Shown: positions 45,978 to 55,956, counted from the stretch's first letter. The stretch is 64,000 nt of DNA from Basidiobolus meristosporus CBS 931.73 (GCA_002104905.1 MCFE01000081.1:116028-180027), one strand, 5' to 3'. Numbers and translations: made by a program. Notes: a model not told the origin generated them from the sequence alone.

Positions 45978-46592
45978 ATGGACACTCATATAATTCAGAC
46001 AAACCATGAAGACCACCAAAAGGATGACAACACTACTGAATATAAGACCTTTTACTCAGTTGCAACTGCTGTGGTGAAAGGGTATATATATGATGACCCT
46101 GTTGACTGCCATATTGACAGTGGCTCAGAGATTTGTGTTATGCCGCTAGACTTCTGGAAGACACTTAAAAGCAAGGAGCTACTGCCTGTTGATAGAGATA
46201 TTGGATGGAACATGACCGATGCAAACTCAGGATCTAGTCCACTCTATGGTGTAGTACACAAGTTTCCTATTGAGGTACAAGGAATCAAGGTCTGGCTTCC
46301 CCTCTTCATCTGCCAGAAGGCAAACTTTGACCTTCTGCTAGGTAGACCATGGGAAACCAGTACTAAGGCTACAACTACCAACTATTCCGATGGGTCAGTA
46401 TGGTACACCATACAAGGATCCAATCCAGGACTACAGTCAACCTTCTGTGGTGTAACACCCAACAATAAGAGGACACATACTGCTTGCCAGAAGGCACATC
46501 TTGTTATGGAAGAAGATGAAGAGCCTGACAATATACACCCCAACATTTGGAGCTGCTCATTAGGTATACAGGAGCAAACAGCTATGGTTTGA
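45978..46592 (+). CDS. Gypsy aspartic protease segment
   Basis: Same frame as Gag and RT. The active site is HIDSGSEICVMP (D-S-G) with the flap-distal LLLGRPWE, typical of gypsy retropepsins. Bounded by in-frame TGA at 45960 and 46590, with another at about 46622; at each of these a Trp (TGG) would read sensibly, suggesting G-to-A damage. Confidence 0.8.
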   Translation: MDTHIIQTNHEDHQKDDNTTEYKTFYSVATAVVKGYIYDDPVDCHIDSGSEICVMPLDFWKTLKSKELLPVDRDIGWNMTDANSGSSPLYGVVHKFPIEVQGIKVWLPLFICQKANFDLLLGRPWETSTKATTTNYSDGSVWYTIQGSNPGLQSTFCGVTPNNKRTHTACQKAHLVMEEDEEPDNIHPNIWSCSLGIQEQTAMV

Positions 46593-46787
46593 ACAAAATA
46601 CAAGACAGTAGAACAGAAGATTTGACCATCACTTACCCCACTGACTGATGGATCTCGACCTGCTGATTACATTAGACCACCAGAAAAAACACCAGATGAT
46701 ATACGACTTACACCTGAGAGACTTAAGCAACTTATCATTGGTGATGGAAACCTAACACCAGAGGAGATACTATTATTCAAGGAGACC

Positions 46788-48419
46788 TTGAAAAGGCATG
46801 ATAAGGTCTTCTCGTATAATGACAAGGAGATGGGACTCTTAAAGACATCGGTTGAAAAACCTATCAAGATTCATACAGTGCCACACACACCCTGGTCATT
46901 TAAGCCTTACCCACTGCCCAGAGGACTCCAAGCTGATGTGCATGACCTACTTAAGAAGAAGATAGAAGCTGGCATCCTAGAACCTTGCCATGGACCCTAT
47001 GCTAACAGATGGTTTGTGACCAAAAAGAAGAATGGAAAGCTCCGATTCATTCAAGACATGCAACCTGCAAATGCTGTCACTATCAGAGATGCTGCTATAC
47101 CTCCATCTATTGATGACTTTGCAGAAAGCTTTAGTGGCCACTCCATCTACTCAACATATGATCTCTACTCAGGATATAACCAGATCCCCCTTGATGAGAC
47201 ATCAAGAGATATGTTTGCACTACAGACACCATTTGGACTGTTAAGGATGACAAGACTCAGTCAAGGGGCTACAAACTCCGTGGCTCAGTTCCAGAGATGC
47301 ATGGTAAATGTGCTGTATCAGTTTATACCTGAGAAACTTGCTGTCTTTGTGGATGACATAGGCATCAAAGGATCAAAATTCTGGGACACCACTGAAGTTA
47401 TGCCTGGAGTAAGAAAGTTTGTCTATGACCATATTGCAGACAATGATGCCATATTAGGAGCCATTGAAGAAGCTGGACTCACCATCAGTGGTGAGAAAAG
47501 CAGCTTTGGTGTATCAGAGATATCCATTGTTGGACAAAAATGCAACACCTTTGGTCGTTCACCTGGAGACTCCAAGACACAAAAGATATGCAACTGGCCT
47601 ACCCCCACAAATCTCACACAAGCTCGTGGCTTTGTGGCTGCTTGTGGGCTCTTTAGGATCTGGATCCCAAGATTTTCTGAGATAGCAGAACCAATTTACC
47701 AACTACAGAGAAAGAACACCCCATTTATCTGGGGAGAAGAGCAAGAAGAAGCCATGCAATTACTGAAAGAGGCCTTAGTATCTCCACCAGTTCTGAGACC
47801 TCTTGACTATCAAAACACTGAATGCCCACCTATTTTGACAGTGGATGCAAGCCCCATAGGAGCTGGAGCACTACTTGGACAAGATGATGAAGATGGCAAC
47901 CGCTATGCCTGCAGATATGAGAGCTGCCTACTCTCTCCTAGAGAACAAAGATACTCACAGATTAAGAGAGAACTACTAGGAGTTGTAAAGATGCTGAGGA
48001 AACTGAAGTCACAACTCTACATGACACATTTTATCCTGGAGACAGATGCCAAGCCACTGACAGGAATGATCAACAAGCCTGACCTACCTGATGATGCCAC
48101 AAACCAATGGATGGCATGGCTGAAAATGTTTGACTTTGAGGTCAAACATATCCCTGGCAAGACAAATGTTGTGGCTGATGCACTCTCCAGGAAGGGACCA
48201 CAATTATTTGAAGACTTGGACCCTCACTTTGATGATATTATTGATGCAGAGATCCAACAGATTGCCATCAAAGACCAAGAGAGAACTACCTGGAGCCTGA
48301 TCAAGGAATATCTAAGGACACTTAAGAAACCTAGTTGGATGGATATTCAGGAGTTTAGAAACTCAGGAAGAAGGCACACCACTACTATCTTAAAGATGAT
48401 CTTCTCTTTAAGCGAGTGA
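46788..48419 (+). CDS. Gypsy reverse transcriptase / RNase H
   Basis: RT: GILEPCHGPYANRWFVTKKK, RFIQDMQPANAVTIRDA, YSTYDLYSGYNQIPL, TPFGLLRMTRLSQGATNS, LAVFVDDIGIKG (F-V-D-D catalytic box). RNase H: ILTVDASPIGAGALLGQ, YSQIKRELLGVVKML, FILETDAKPLTGM and the linker KHIPGKTNVVADALSRK. The true frame probably extends upstream of 46788. It ends falsely at 48417-48419 because of a 1-nt shift at about 48360-48375; the integrase continues in another frame. Confidence 0.92.
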   Translation: MKRHDKVFSYNDKEMGLLKTSVEKPIKIHTVPHTPWSFKPYPLPRGLQADVHDLLKKKIEAGILEPCHGPYANRWFVTKKKNGKLRFIQDMQPANAVTIRDAAIPPSIDDFAESFSGHSIYSTYDLYSGYNQIPLDETSRDMFALQTPFGLLRMTRLSQGATNSVAQFQRCMVNVLYQFIPEKLAVFVDDIGIKGSKFWDTTEVMPGVRKFVYDHIADNDAILGAIEEAGLTISGEKSSFGVSEISIVGQKCNTFGRSPGDSKTQKICNWPTPTNLTQARGFVAACGLFRIWIPRFSEIAEPIYQLQRKNTPFIWGEEQEEAMQLLKEALVSPPVLRPLDYQNTECPPILTVDASPIGAGALLGQDDEDGNRYACRYESCLLSPREQRYSQIKRELLGVVKMLRKLKSQLYMTHFILETDAKPLTGMINKPDLPDDATNQWMAWLKMFDFEVKHIPGKTNVVADALSRKGPQLFEDLDPHFDDIIDAEIQQIAIKDQERTTWSLIKEYLRTLKKPSWMDIQEFRNSGRRHTTTILKMIFSLSE

Positions 48420-49552
48420 AACCTGGACTTATGCCAAGAAGAGTAGTCACTACCCCTCAAGAGCAACTGAACATCATGACAAGTATCCACCAAGGTGAAC
48501 CAGGAGGACATAGAGGACAAGAAGCCACATACAATACTACAGCTCAGAGGTACTACTGGGAAAACATGTACTATGATATCCAACACTTTGTTGAGTCATG
48601 TGTAGCCTGCCAGAAGAGATCCTCAAAGCGTTATGAAGAACCACTGCATCCTACTTACACAATCTGTCTATGGCAAAAGGTTGGTATTGACCTTGTCCAC
48701 ATGCCAACAGCTGGATCAAAAAAGTACCTGATTGTTGCTAGAGATGACCTTAGTGGATGGGCAGAGGCTCAAGCCTTGCCCAACAACAAGAGCCATACCA
48801 TATGGAGATTTATACTTGAAGACATCATCTGCAGATTTGGCTGCATCCAACAGTTTGTTGCTGACAGAGGAGAGATGACATCCCAAATGATCCAGGAGTT
48901 GTGCTCAAAGTACAAGATACACATTGCTTTTACAACAGCTTACCACCCTTAAGCCAATGGAATGATAGAGAGAGGACATGGACCATTGGTGAACTCTCTT
49001 GTCAAGACCTGTGAGAATAACACAACACTGTGGCCACAGCAATTACATCTAGCACTCTGGGCAGATAGAATTACTACTAAGAGGACAACTGGATTATTGC
49101 CATTCAAGCTACTCTATGGACATGACTGCATACTACCAGTTGAGTTAAACACAGTCACTTGGAACTCATTGAATTGGAGATCCAATATGCAGACTGAAGA
49201 CCTCCTTGCAACTCGCATACAGCAACTTGATCACCATGACTTGAATATCAGCAGAGCTGCTGAACAACTTAAGGATACACGACTAAAGAACAAGGTGCCC
49301 TTTGACAAATCACACCCAACAAGACCAAAACCACTATCACTAGGAGACCCAGTATTACTCTATGATTCTACCTTGGACAAGCAATGGAGTCGGAAGTTTG
49401 ACAACAAATGGACTGGCCCCTACCTCATTTCCAAAGTGATTGGAAATGGAAGTTATTACATATCTGAGCTTGACAACACCCAGTTGAGAGCACCAGTTGC
49501 TGGAAATCAACTTAAGTTATTCAAGCATAGGAATTTTGCACATCAAGATTAG
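48380..49552 (+). pseudogene. Gypsy integrase, with nonsense codon
   Basis: Starts HHYYLKDDLLFKRVKPG, then the zinc region HQGEPGGHRGQEATY...CVACQKRS, and the core VGIDLVHMPTAGS, VARDDLSGWAEAQ, FVADRGEMTS and TTAYHP. There CAA has become TAA (48951-48953), and ANGMIERGHGPLVNSL continues in the same frame to 49552, with a C-terminal chromo-like/GPY region GPYLISKVIGNGSYY. Confidence 0.88.
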
Positions 49553-49591
49553 TTTGCTTTGACCCAAGTTCAAAGCTGAGAGGGGGGTGGA

Positions 49592-49868
49592 TGTAGTGGG
49601 GTGACAGTGACACCCACTGACAGATGTGCTCATTCCCTTATTTTCTACTTCCCTATATCTCTACTACAACTAAGTTGGGGATTGTAGCTCAATAGTTTTC
49701 CCTTGACAAGCTTGTGGCTTTATTCCCCTTCACATTAGATTAGAGACAGAACCCAAGTATTCCTAGCAAGCTTTTGCCAGAGGTTATCGCACCCAGTGAA
49801 CACCCCACACACAAAACACTTGAGAAGTGTTGGACATATCTCTCCCTTAGACCTATACACCACCACAG
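49592..49868 (+). repeat. 3' LTR of gypsy element (short form)
   Basis: 277 bp. Same first about 78 bp and last about 200 bp as the 5' LTR; joined at CTACTACA|ACTAAGTTGG. Confidence 0.9.
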
Positions 49869-49872
49869 CGCA

Positions 49873-50212
49873 TGTTGTTTTGCTTGACTATCAGCAAGTT
49901 ACTTCTGGTGAACTGACTGATGATGACCAACATGAAGTGCCTCAACCACCAGAGCCCTTGGCAAGTAAAAGAACACGTCAGTGCGTGGCACTCCAGGCCA
50001 GTTCTGTTAGTTCAGTTGGAGCATTTCAGTGCAACCAAGCTGCAGCATCACACTCATCAACTAGGAGGCAAAATACTGACTACAAATACACAAGTAGCCA
50101 AGATGATAGTCAGCCAAGTAGTAGTATAGGTGTGCAAGGTAAGTCACTACCATGCTTCAGTAGTAATCCCTGTGAGAAAAAAACCCAGGAGAAGATGATG
50201 CAATTGCTTTGA
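49873..50212 (+). pseudogene. Second ORF of the DNA transposon, 3' part
   Basis: Continues from 43487 after removing the gypsy element and one GCGC. Reads LLDYQQVTSGELTDDDQHEV, PEPLASKRTRQC and a Ser/Gln-rich end to a TGA at 50210-50212. Function unknown. Confidence 0.5.
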
Positions 50213-50767
50213 ATTGCTATTATATGTAATGATCCCAACAACCCATTTTTTTTGCAATCCAAATTGAGCCATTGCAAATCAGTGATCATCAAATTTTTGA
50301 TATAAGTAATACCAAGGTTGTCTCACATTTGAGACAGAACCCCTACAAATAAACACCCTGCATATATATACACCATCTGTAATACCAGTGCAGCTATTTA
50401 ATCTGTTTTGCACCTACCTGATTGCTTGCGTGCTAGCTATGACACCTTGTCCAATCACTAGGATCAGGGATTTACTTGCTCAATGGGCAAAATGGGATAT
50501 TTGACGGTGAATCAGGTAGCTTGTTTAGTAGTCAATGAGCCAATTGGAGGCTGCCCACTTCAGGATACTTTTGGACCAATTAACCACCAAGATACCGTCC
50601 AATTGGAGTGATGGTAACCAAAATGGTAAGTATCAGTGTAGTTTATAGTGTGATACACATTTATTTCCATTTACATTAAAGAAACATATCCAAAAACCGG
50701 ATTTTACCTGCCATAATAGCAGTATCCAATTGCGCACATGATGCAAACATTACAAGTTGGCACAATC
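50213..50767. other. Non-coding interior of the DNA transposon
   Basis: No coding signal. Several short motifs such as CCAATTGG recur (about 50530-50610). Belongs inside the 41145-51295 element. Confidence 0.45.
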
Positions 50768-51116
50768 TGTTGTAAAAATTTGTATTTCCACCTAAATATT
50801 CACCTAACTTAGTCACCTAGATCATCACCTTCAAATCCTAGAGAATATTGACCAAATTCCTTGTTGGGATTTACTTAGAATATTTTCACCAAAATGCCAG
50901 GTACCCAGAACATGAAAATTCTCAAAGTTGTCCAAACAGCCCCAAACTTTGCACACATATTTTTGGGACCTTCCTTAACCTATTCTACGTGTTTGTAATG
51001 CCAAGACCAGGCAAAAGTATAAATACTACTTTTACATTCAATAAATCATTAAGTGAAAACCACATAATCTACTTGTTCTCGAAATCACTTCCAATATCTC
51101 CAAGACTCTTACAACA
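50768..51116 (+). repeat. Copia solo LTR with intact target duplication
   Basis: 349 bp, TGTTGTAAAA...TTACAACA, flanked by CAATC on both sides (50763-50767, 51117-51121). Same subfamily as the LTR at 37633. Confidence 0.94.
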
Positions 51117-51295
51117 CAATCATCTGTGCCAACCTCATAGTGTCAGATTGTGCCATAGTGTGCAAGATTGTCCCACATAGTGCAAAATTGTCCTAGAACA
51201 ATCCTGCCTACTGGTAGCTAAAATATTGCACCCAATTGTTCTTTACAACCACGGATTGCGCCACGCACCCTGGCATGGTACAATGAAACAAGTCT

Positions 51296-51541
51296 ATCAA
51301 GTACATCATCCTGCCTGGGGATAAACTTTGCGTAGATCCGCACAGATCTGAGTGAATTAGATCTGGTTTTTTTAGTTTTGATAAACCCAGAGCTCTTAAA
51401 TGGTTGTCTGGCTTGATTCTCAAGTATGCAGACTTCACAGTGCTCCAAATTAGCTGAGGGATCAATTTTTACTCCGGAAATTAGCTGATCTTTGATCATT
51501 TAGCTCAATGAATCAAACTGATGTGTCCAAATCTCATGTGC
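51296..51541 (-). mobile_element. Distal part of the split minus-strand copia element
   Basis: Encodes (minus) MIKDQLISGVKIDPSANLEH, CEVCILENQARQPFKSSG and, after a frame slip, LSPGRMMYL. These adjoin the LITFIDNYTRY that begins the piece at 41144. It ends without LTR at 51541, where telomere repeat begins. Confidence 0.85.
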
Positions 51542-51555
51542 TAGGGTTAGGGGGG
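51542..51555 (+). repeat. Internal telomere repeat sealing the copia breakpoint
   Basis: TAGGGTTAGGGGGG starts immediately after the copia reading stops (…CATGTGC). About two telomere units, then the first LINE 3' end. Confidence 0.9.
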
Positions 51556-51609
51556 AGACAGTTAACAACAGGTGAAATCTTTATTTCAGTTGAAACAAAG
51601 AAGCCAGCG

Positions 51610-54378
51610 CTAATGTTGTAGCTTTGATACAAGAGTGTGTAGCTGAGGGGAATTTGTTGGCAAGTTAATGAGAAGTGATGATAGCTCTTCAGTGCTCAAG
51701 ACACTGTTTGGTGGGAAGGGGGGTAGCAAGAGAGGTAAGAATGACTTGTGAACAACATTAATGAGGGGAATTTGATAAGGATTGATATTGATCATAAAGG
51801 GAGTGTGCTGCTGCAGATATTGCTGCCGAAGGTCTGTCAAGTACTTCAGGTAGGCCAGCTTGGGTTTTTCTGACTGCAGAATATAGTGTGCAAACTTCTT
51901 GACTTCAGGATCTCCAAGTATAGTTCTCCAGCAGGAGCCAGGTGTTGTGTGGTGTGTTCTCTTCCAGGCCTTAATCAGTGGGTTGTTGCAGTTGTAAAGT
52001 CTGAGGTATGATCTGGTTCTAAGGTAGAGAAGTCTGATCTTATAGGGCATAAACCCAAAAGCACCAAGAATAGCATGTCTGTAGGGGCATTCAGGCAAAT
52101 GAGGCACCAAGGAGGTAATGCACCATACTGCAAACTTGTCAAGCTTAGTGCAGTCTCTAGAAGTAAGAGAGAGAAGTGGTAAGCCAAATTCCAGGACAGG
52201 GAAGACAAACTGCTTGAGTAGAAGGAGGCAGCTGGGAGCTGAAGTTGTAGGAGGAGTAACAGCCAGTAGCTTGTGGAGTGCCTGTCTTGCCAGGATAATT
52301 CTCTACTTCAGGTGTGCTCCAGAGTCTAGTCCAGTAGGAAGGAAAGGAAAGCCAAGATATGTAGCAGAAACCTGAGCAGGTAGAGTGGAGTTCTCCAAGT
52401 TGATGGGAGAGCCCAAAGGTACTGTCTTTGCAATGGAAAGCTGGAGATTATTCTTCTGCAGATACTGGTGGATGGTCTGGGAGTCTTGTTGCACATTGGA
52501 GGAGGATATTCTGATGTCATCAGCAAAGAGAGTAACCAGGCAGTCAGCTGAGAGTCTTGGGAAATCATTCAGGAAGATGGCAAACAGTATAGGACCAAGC
52601 ACAGAGCCTTGAACCACTCCATTAGGAACTGAGAACACAGCTGATTGCTCACTTGGGTGCAGAATTCTTGCTTGTGGATCCAGAAACAGAGACCTGACAA
52701 GGAGGGTGAGAGAGGTACTGGAGAAGCATTGCAACTTGGACCAAAGCAGATTTCTGTCAACTGAATCAAAGGCCTTAGTAATATCAAACAGAACTGAGGG
52801 ATACTTGCACTGGAGAGAGTGATCTTGGCTAAGTATGACTGCATATTCAAAGGAGAGGCCAGGAACACAGCCAAACTGTGCAGGATGAAACTTGAGGGAG
52901 GCAGAGTAGAGCTCCTGGGCAAGCAGAAGCTCAAACACCTTTCTGCAGGTGGGCAGCAGAGATATTGGCCTGTAGGAGCTAGGATCCAGGTGCTTTCCTT
53001 TACCCTTGTATAGTGGCAGAACATTTGCAAAGGACTATTCCTCAGGAGTAGAAACCTGGGCTGAGCATTGCTGAAACAGTGGAAGCAGAAGTGCAGACAT
53101 GGCCTTGGTACTAGTCTTCAGAAGCTCATAGGATATTGTGTCCACACCTGGAGCAGTAGAGTTGGGAAGCCTCTTGAGCACATTATAGATTCTCCCTTGA
53201 TCAAGTGCAAGTGGGATGGGCAGAGTCTTGAAGTCAGGATGAAAGCCAGGAGTTGAATACTGCTTTGTAGAGAAGAAGATGTTAGCCAGCTGTTCTGTTG
53301 AAGGTAACTTCCTGGAAGAGGGCCTCATTGCCCTGTAGAGTCTTGATACTGTTCTTGTTATAGAGTTGGAAGATTGCAGAGGCAAGGAACTCATAATATG
53401 ATCCCAGAGCTGAGTATGCAGAGTGTGGTGAATTGCCTTGGTGTGGTGTATTGCTGTCAGGAGGAGTTTCTCTGTTTTTGGGTTAGGGAAACTCAGGTAG
53501 CTTTGTTGCAGGGCTGAAACAATGGATTCCCATTTTCTTGAGGTAACAGCAGTAGTCTTGCATGGCAGTGAGAGGGAGGCAGACACCAGAATCAGATGCT
53601 TCACAAGGAGCCAGGCATAGTTGAGATCATCAGGCAGAGAAAGTAGCAAGCTGGCAAGCTTCAAGTAGTTCCCAAAGTCTTTCTTCTGATTCTTGGTAGC
53701 TCTGTGGGTGAGCACAGTAAGTTTTGGCAGCTTCTTCTTCACAACTGGTTCCATAGAAAGGGACCAGGCTGGGTGGTCAGAGGCTCTCAAGGATCCTTGC
53801 TCAGCTCCAGAGAATTGCTTAACTTCATTCACAAAGTAGAGGGCAGCAGCAGAAGGGCAGATCCAGTCAACACATCTTTTCTCAGATTGAGCACCTAGTG
53901 CTAGCAGATGGCTTTCTCTCAGGAAGTTCAGTAGGAATGTAGACCTTGGCTTTATTCTTGCAGTCAGAGTAGTCTTGTTCTCAGGATGGGGAATGTTGAG
54001 ATCTCCAAGCAAGATAATAGGTGTTGATACAGATTGCTGGTATTGCTGAACTTTCTGGCATATAACTTGCACTTCCTGAAGGGCAAGACTTGGAGGCAGA
54101 TAGCAGAGCACCAGACTGATAGTTGGCAACTGGAGAGCAGCACAGTAAGGGGAGTAAAGAGGAACACAGAGCTGAGGAGTATTGATGGTAGAAGAGATGA
54201 AGCAGACAGAGGAGGTATTCTTTGTTCTAGGAGTAGAAAAGCAATATAGATTAGTCAAAAGTATAGAGGGTAGCTGGACATCAATCAAACACAGGAGGGA
54301 AAATCATGAAAGAAGTCTCTCTGAAGTTGGTCTTGATGGCTGTATGCTGTTGCAGTTAAGCAACAGAACTTCAGGTAG
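51610..54378 (-). pseudogene. LINE ORF2: APE endonuclease and reverse transcriptase (copy 1)
   Basis: Same frame as ORF1. Endonuclease landmarks: LLLNCNSIQPSRPTSERLLS near the start, TPIILLGDLNIPHPE (catalytic GDLN) and RASDHPAWSLSM (SDH). RT: WSFANVLPLYKGKGK, SYRPISLLPTCRKVFE, SVLFDITKAFDSVDRNLLW, NGVVQGSVLGPILFAIFLND and LFADDIRISSSN (F-A-D-D box). The C-terminus has no RNase H; it ends KLQH-TAG at 51610. Premature stops at about 54304 (TGA), 53035 (TAG) and 52303 (TAG). No copy in the window preserves a full intact ORF2. Confidence 0.92.
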
Positions 54379-55887
54379 TCAGCCAGAGGTTGTAGCTTCT
54401 TCAGAGGCAGCATTGACAATGTGACCTGCAGAGTCCCAGAGCTCTTCAAATGGTGCATCACTTAAGTCAGCAAGGAGGGAAATGGCATGGTTATTGAGGA
54501 AGTATGCCACATCATAGGAGGGGGCTTGTCTCTTGATGGCAGCAAAGAAAGACAGAATGGCAACATGGGCTGGAGGCTTGTTGAACAGTAGAGAGTCAGA
54601 GAATTCAGATTCTTCAGGCACTATCTTGAAGTCAGTTTTCAGCCAGTTAAGGTTCTTCTCCACAAAGGCAACAAATGGGTCAGCAATGTTTTGGTCTAGG
54701 ATAACCTCCAGAATCTTCCCTTTTCTCCAGGCCAGGTTGACAACTCTTGAGAGCTGAATATTGCATGCCTTGAGTGCTTTCCTGATGTTGGAAATGGGAG
54801 TCCAGGGAACTTGCTTCAAGTACACCACAGTCCAGGTAGAAGCTGGTGGTAGGTTTGCTGGGGGCTTGTAAGTCCTTCTGTGTGGCAATGGAGCTGCAGT
54901 AGTCAGATTGGAGTCCACATTCTCAGTAGAGGGTTTTCTTGATGTGTCTTGCTGAATGGTACTGGAGCTGGATGTGCTGATAATTCTTGCTAGAACCTTG
55001 CCTGCATAAGTCTGAGGTATAGCTGAGGTGAATGTAGAGGTGGTGGCAGCTGGTGCAGGTGGAGAGGCAGAAACTGAAGCAGGAACTGAGGTCACCTGGG
55101 AGAAGGCAGTAGAAGCAGGTTTTCTGGGAGGAACAGAGTTCACTATCCAGTTGTTCTGTAAAACACTGGAGTAGCTTTTCTGTGGAACAGGATCTTGCTC
55201 TTGAACAGGAACAGAAGCAGGAGGCTGGGGCTGAGCAGTAGTGGTAAGGCAGTGGCACTCCAAGGAAGCTTTTTGCAAGGCATCTCTGGTAGCTTTCAGG
55301 GCAGTATTGGCTTCATTCTTGAGCTTCTTGCATTGGGCATCCAGTCTCTTGTTTTCAATAGCCAGGGCAGTATTGGCAGCCTCTAAATCAGCAATTCTCT
55401 TCTCAATTGCAAGGAATCTCTGAAGAAATGCATCAGTAGAAGTGCTGGCATCTGGGAGAGCAGTGGCAGGAATAGAGTCCATTGACAGTGGGCTTCTTGG
55501 AGGCAAGGAAAGTGGACTGGCAGATTCAAGCACAAAAGGAGATATCCTGGCAGGAGGAGAAGGAGTATCCAAGGCAGTAACAGAGGCAATTCTTGTTGGT
55601 GAAGCAGCAGCAGGGGAGGCAAGCCTGTTCAGAAACTGGGCAGGAGAGAGTGCTTGAGGAGAGGGAGTCTTCAGCTTGCCAAGCATGTCTTCCATCAGAG
55701 TGATACCAATATTCCTGGTGCATTTGCAGAGAAAAGTAAGCTTCCTGAGTCTGCCAGCTCTTCCATTCCTTCTGATAGTTCCTTTGTTTCCACAGTTGGG
55801 GCAAGAAATCTTCTTGACAGACTTGTCAAAGCAGTCAAGAACCTTCCTTTCAGGTGTAGTGGGCTCCTGTTGAGGTTTTGGTGGCAT
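54379..55887 (-). CDS. LINE ORF1 protein
   Basis: 502 residues from ATG 55887 (MPPKPQQEPTTPERKVLDCF). A Cys-rich zinc-ribbon-like head reads CPNCGNKGTIRRNG...FLCKC. Then a Ser/Ala/Pro-rich region, a coiled coil (about residues 165-215: FLAIEKRIADLEAANTALAI...), a second low-complexity stretch, and a conserved C-terminal domain (TWTVVYLKQVPWTPISNIRK ... ILEVILDQNIADPF ... ELWDSAGHIVNAASEE). The layout (zinc ribbon, coiled coil, C-terminal domain) suits an RNA-binding LINE ORF1 product that coats element RNA. The C-terminal domain is shared with the solitary protein at 56415. It ends at TGA 54379-54381, with ORF2 continuing in the same frame. Confidence 0.82.
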   Translation of the reverse strand: MPPKPQQEPTTPERKVLDCFDKSVKKISCPNCGNKGTIRRNGRAGRLRKLTFLCKCTRNIGITLMEDMLGKLKTPSPQALSPAQFLNRLASPAAASPTRIASVTALDTPSPPARISPFVLESASPLSLPPRSPLSMDSIPATALPDASTSTDAFLQRFLAIEKRIADLEAANTALAIENKRLDAQCKKLKNEANTALKATRDALQKASLECHCLTTTAQPQPPASVPVQEQDPVPQKSYSSVLQNNWIVNSVPPRKPASTAFSQVTSVPASVSASPPAPAATTSTFTSAIPQTYAGKVLARIISTSSSSTIQQDTSRKPSTENVDSNLTTAAPLPHRRTYKPPANLPPASTWTVVYLKQVPWTPISNIRKALKACNIQLSRVVNLAWRKGKILEVILDQNIADPFVAFVEKNLNWLKTDFKIVPEESEFSDSLLFNKPPAHVAILSFFAAIKRQAPSYDVAYFLNNHAISLLADLSDAPFEELWDSAGHIVNAASEEATTSG

Positions 55888-55956
55888 ATCCAGAGTTTCA
55901 GCTTCAAATTTCAATTTTTGAGATTTTTGGGTGATTTTTGATGGGCAGGATCAAAA

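Larger units (their letters stand above)
43488..49868 (+). mobile_element. Ty3/gypsy LTR retrotransposon
   Basis: 5' LTR 43488-44558 and 3' LTR 49592-49868 both run TGTAGTGGGGTGACAGTGAC... to ...TACACCACCACA. The target duplication is GCGC (43484-43487, 49869-49872). The primer site after the 5' LTR is TTTGGCACCCAACGTGGGG; a purine tract GAGAGGGGGGTGGA precedes the 3' LTR. The 3' LTR lacks about 794 bp that the 5' LTR has. Coding region is Gag, protease, RT, RNase H, integrase in the gypsy order, with several lesions. Confidence 0.95.
41145..51295. mobile_element. PIF/Harbinger-type DNA transposon (about 10.1 kb with nested insertions)
   Basis: The ends are inverted: both begin AGACTTGTT, then (after two bases) ATTG, TACCA and TGCCAG in the same order, with two 5-nt gaps between them. 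The insertion splits copia pol exactly; a 3-bp flank ATT (41142-41144) / ATC (51296-51298) fits a target duplication with one change. Inside are a Harbinger transposase relic (minus), a second relic ORF (plus), a gypsy element and a copia solo LTR. Removing the two LTR insertions leaves about 3.4 kb. Confidence 0.72.
51553..55956 (-). mobile_element. Telomeric APE-type LINE, copy 1 (longest, about 4.4 kb)
   Basis: Reads right to left: short 5' leader, ORF1, ORF2 (endonuclease + RT), 3' UTR ending AATAAAGATTTCACC...CTCCCCCC against telomere repeat at 51542. The 5' end at 55956 abuts TTAGGGTTAGGGTT. It is the most centromere-proximal and most decayed copy: four in-frame stops, and the 3' hairpin is broken (TCACC-TGTT-GTTAA). 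Confidence 0.93.

Noticed and set aside
45960-54381. TGA reassigned to tryptophan
   Set aside because: The Sec7 gene and the transporter end at TGA exactly where homologous proteins end, so TGA is a stop in this nucleus.
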